In this document: positions 62,295 to 64,000 of the stretch, piece after piece
Layout of the letters: the number at the start of each line of letters is the position of its first letter
How positions within the stretch are numbered: the stretch's first letter is position 1
Assembly: GCA_018265835.1 (NCBI GenBank)
Contig: JABLYK010000002.1
Location: 1-64,000, forward strand
DNA from: Oscillospiraceae bacterium
Lineage (GTDB): Bacteria; Bacillota; Clostridia; Oscillospirales; Oscillospiraceae
Length of the DNA: 64,000 nucleotides
Direction of reading: 5' to 3'
The notes under the pieces: model-generated
The model's database searches: none
What the model saw: only the letters and a program-made list of their open reading frames with translations
What the model was told of the DNA's origin: nothing
Program-made: the position numbers and the translations under genes

Positions 62295-62660
62295 TGTCAA
62301 AAAAGCTTTGCTTTTTTGACAGAAGGGAAAGCGGCCTGCGGCAGCGCACGCGCCAGAGGCGCGCACGTTTGCAGGCCGAGCAGTATTTTCTCCGCCGCAC
62401 ATGACGTCAAAACGGGCGCATTCCGTTTCGCTTCCGCCGTTGGCGGAAGCTTCACATCCATTTCCCCGTTTTTCCTCATCAAATCCGAAACATGGTTTCG
62501 GATTTGAAAGGAAGAAGGCGGGAACGGACAAGGTGAATTGCCGCGCAGCGGCAAGAGAGGGTGGTCTGGACCATATGGAATTTTCTCTTTTGAGAAAATG
62601 GAATGGAGTGAGCGTTTTCTGACGCCGCCGCTCCGGCGGCGAAACGCTACGAGATTTTTT
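62295..62660 (+). repeat. Intergenic repeat family, copy C (about 366 bp)
   Basis: The left hairpin is CTGTCAAAAAAGC / GCTTTTTTGACAG (62295-62323). All central blocks of copies A and B are present, and the right palindrome CGCCGCTCCGGCGGCG is shortened. It lacks the GATAAGCTG terminus. It occupies most of the gap 62241-62740 between trpB2 and feoA, directly after the trpB2 terminator. The remaining 80 bp hold no clear promoter. Confidence 0.9.
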
Positions 62661-62740
62661 GCACGCGGTTGCGGCTTCGTTCACCATTCCCGCACGCACG
62701 GAATACGCTGAAAATAGCGAAAGGAAAGGGTGTCGATGTG

Positions 62741-62977
62741 ATGAGCCAGCAGCTTTGTCTGAATGATATCTGTCCGGGACAGCACGCGAGAGTCTGCGCG
62801 CTGTGCGCCGAGGGGGCGATGCGCCGCCGCCTGCTCGATATCGGGCTGATTGAAAATACCGAGGTCACCTGCGTGGGGCGCAGCCCAGGCGGCGACCCGG
62901 CCGCGTTTCTGATCCGCGGGGCGGTGATTGCCCTGCGGCGCGCGGACTGCAAAAAGATCCTCGTGTGCAGACAGTGA
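62741..62977 (+). CDS. feoA: FeoA-type ferrous iron transport protein
   Basis: 78 residues from the ATG at 62741 (AAAGGAAAGG upstream; GTG just before it is an alternative). SH3-like FeoA domain: LNDICPGQHARVCAL, RRRLLDIGLIENTEVTCVGR, DPAAFLIRGAVIALRRADCK and KILV. It supports FeoB-mediated ferrous iron uptake from the cytoplasmic side. feoB follows 13 bp later. Confidence 0.93.
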   Translation: MSQQLCLNDICPGQHARVCALCAEGAMRRRLLDIGLIENTEVTCVGRSPGGDPAAFLIRGAVIALRRADCKKILVCRQ

Positions 62978-62990
62978 CCGGAGGCGTAAC

Positions 62991-64000
62991 ATGGGTTTGA
63001 CGAATCGAAGCGTCGGCGCGCATGCGGTGGACACGGGGCTTGTCATTGAAAAACAGACGCCGGAGGAGCGTGTCATTGCGCTTGCGGGCAATCCCAATGT
63101 GGGCAAAAGTACCGTGTTCAATGCGCTCACCGGCATGAATCAGCACACCGGGAACTGGCCGGGGAAAACCGTCTCAAACGCGCAGGGCTACTGCCGCACA
63201 AAGCGGCATTCGTATGTCATGGTGGATATTCCGGGCACATACTCGCTCATGGCGCACTCGGCAGAGGAGGAGGTCGCACGCAACTTTCTCTGCTTCGGCG
63301 GGGCGGACGCGGTGGTCGTCGTGTGCGACGCGACGTGTCTGGAGCGGAATCTGAATCTCGTGCTGCAGACGCTGGAGATCACGCCGAATGTGGTTGTGTG
63401 TGTGAATCTGATGGACGAAGCGCGGCGCAAGCGCATCCGCATCGACCTCGGCGCGCTCTCCCGGCGGCTGGGTGTGCCGGTCGTAAGCACTGTCGCGCGC
63501 AAAAAAAAGAGCCTCTCGGCGCTGACGGAAACGCTCGACCGCCTGTCGGACGGCGCGCCGACGCGCCCGGCAGCCGTGCGTTATCCGGAGCCGGTGGAGC
63601 AGGCGATCGCCGCCGTGGAGCCGCTGGTGCGCGCACGGGTAGGCGGGCGGCTGCCCAGCCGCTGGCTGAGCCTGCAGCTGCTCGACCCCGACGAAGCGCT
63701 GCTCTCTGAGGTGGACCGCTTTCTGGGCTGTGCCTTTTCCGGGGATGCCGTGCTGGAGCATGCGCTCGCATCTGTGCGGGAAAGCCTGCTGTGTCAGGGC
63801 ATTGACAGCGAACGGCTAAAGGATATGATCGTTTCCGCGCTCGTGGGTGAGGCAGAGTCGGTATGTACGGCTGCTGTCCGGTGCGATCGGGAAACCTACG
63901 GCGTGTTTGACCAGCGGCTCGACCGCCTGCTCACCAGCCGTGCGACCGGTTATCCGGTCATGCTGCTTCTGCTGGCGTTCATATTGTGGCTCACAATCGT
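62991..64000 (+). CDS. feoB: Ferrous iron transport protein B, 3'-truncated by the window
   Basis: Open from the ATG at 62991 (GGAGG upstream) to the window end, 336 codons. The G domain has GNPNVGKST (33-41), NWPGKTV, DIPGTYSLMAHSAEE (G3) and NLMDE (G4). A helical GDI-like region follows, then the start of the first membrane segment with LTSRATGYPVMLLLLAF. It transports Fe2+ driven by or gated through GTP hydrolysis. The C-terminal membrane part lies beyond the window. Confidence 0.95.
   Translation, partial: MGLTNRSVGAHAVDTGLVIEKQTPEERVIALAGNPNVGKSTVFNALTGMNQHTGNWPGKTVSNAQGYCRTKRHSYVMVDIPGTYSLMAHSAEEEVARNFLCFGGADAVVVVCDATCLERNLNLVLQTLEITPNVVVCVNLMDEARRKRIRIDLGALSRRLGVPVVSTVARKKKSLSALTETLDRLSDGAPTRPAAVRYPEPVEQAIAAVEPLVRARVGGRLPSRWLSLQLLDPDEALLSEVDRFLGCAFSGDAVLEHALASVRESLLCQGIDSERLKDMIVSALVGEAESVCTAAVRCDRETYGVFDQRLDRLLTSRATGYPVMLLLLAFILWLTI

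Noticed and set aside
60753..62699. Long minus-strand frame across trpB2 and repeat C
   Set aside because: It crosses a T-box terminator, a conserved enzyme gene and a repeat; coding signals are all on the other strand.

Overview
The window is about 64 kb of GC-rich DNA that reads as a chromosome segment of a Gram-positive anaerobe of class Clostridia, most likely an Oscillospirales-type gut bacterium (inference). The grounds are: PolC at the end of a pyrH-frr-uppS-cdsA-dxr-rseP-ispG run, DUF975, DUF1700/PadR, RsgI-like, Gx-transporter and FHA-SEDS proteins, three SLH-anchored surface proteins, a T-box leader, a CIRCE site, many sigma-A promoters (TTGACA-17-TATAAT type) and hairpin terminators. 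I see no rRNA, tRNA, CRISPR array, prophage or transposase gene.

Layout. 80-3046 (-): an operon with a fumarylacetoacetate-hydrolase-family enzyme and two paralogous ketopantoate-reductase-like proteins, divergent from a YkvI-type membrane protein (3548-4777). 5084-8140 (+): an 893-residue GltD-like iron-sulfur flavoprotein with HypA. 8220-9249 (-): PadR/DUF1700. 9484-11336: a NodB-type deacetylase and a tRNA-dihydrouridine synthase, divergent. 11446-18545 (-): a six-gene operon with an FHA-SEDS fusion, a short class B PBP, an ABC-F ATPase, a YdcF-like protein, a HAD phosphatase and DUF975. 18662-19515 (+): NusG-domain-II protein and Gx transporter. 20228-25645 (+): O-antigen-ligase-like protein, lipoprotein, ECF sigma with an RsgI-like membrane partner, and a C39-type peptidase. 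25960-28521 (+): fumarase and malic enzyme. 28566-29057: a divergent mini-gene/XRE pair. 29194-35170 (+): LRR-SLH protein, ArsR/HMA/P-type ATPase metal efflux operon, deacetylase-SLH protein. 35730-39434 (+): GntR-controlled ABC exporter operon. 39603-50152 (+): pyrH to polC, joining nucleotide metabolism, ribosome recycling, isoprenoid (Dxr, IspG, UppS) and phospholipid (CdsA) synthesis with replication. 50250-55590: SLH protein with nine Cys repeats, acyltransferase-zinc ribbon protein, cytidylate-kinase-like protein, GIY-YIG protein. 55878-58287 (+): basic/polar amino acid ABC transporter behind ARG-box-like sites. 58385-60384: RlmA-like methyltransferase, CIRCE-controlled Hsp20, and a second XRE/mini-gene pair. 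60513-62240: Trp T-box plus stand-alone TrpB2-like enzyme. 62741-64000: FeoA and the start of FeoB, cut by the window edge.

The most unusual content is non-coding. A repeat family, up to about 390 bp with a strong hairpin at its left end, occurs at least six times in gene-distal intergenic DNA. Two copies (35 kb and 41 kb) are bracketed by identical 20-24 bp direct repeats made of the host gene's own terminator hairpin. That pattern suggests a non-autonomous mobile element that targets terminators. Other signals worth a second look are: the twice-present divergent XRE / 'MPDYKxMY' micro-protein module with two different operators; a perfect CIRCE whose left arm encodes the last codons of the upstream methyltransferase; a shared -35 box between divergent promoters with a probable leaderless mRNA; and a candidate small RNA at about 24.54-24.67 kb.
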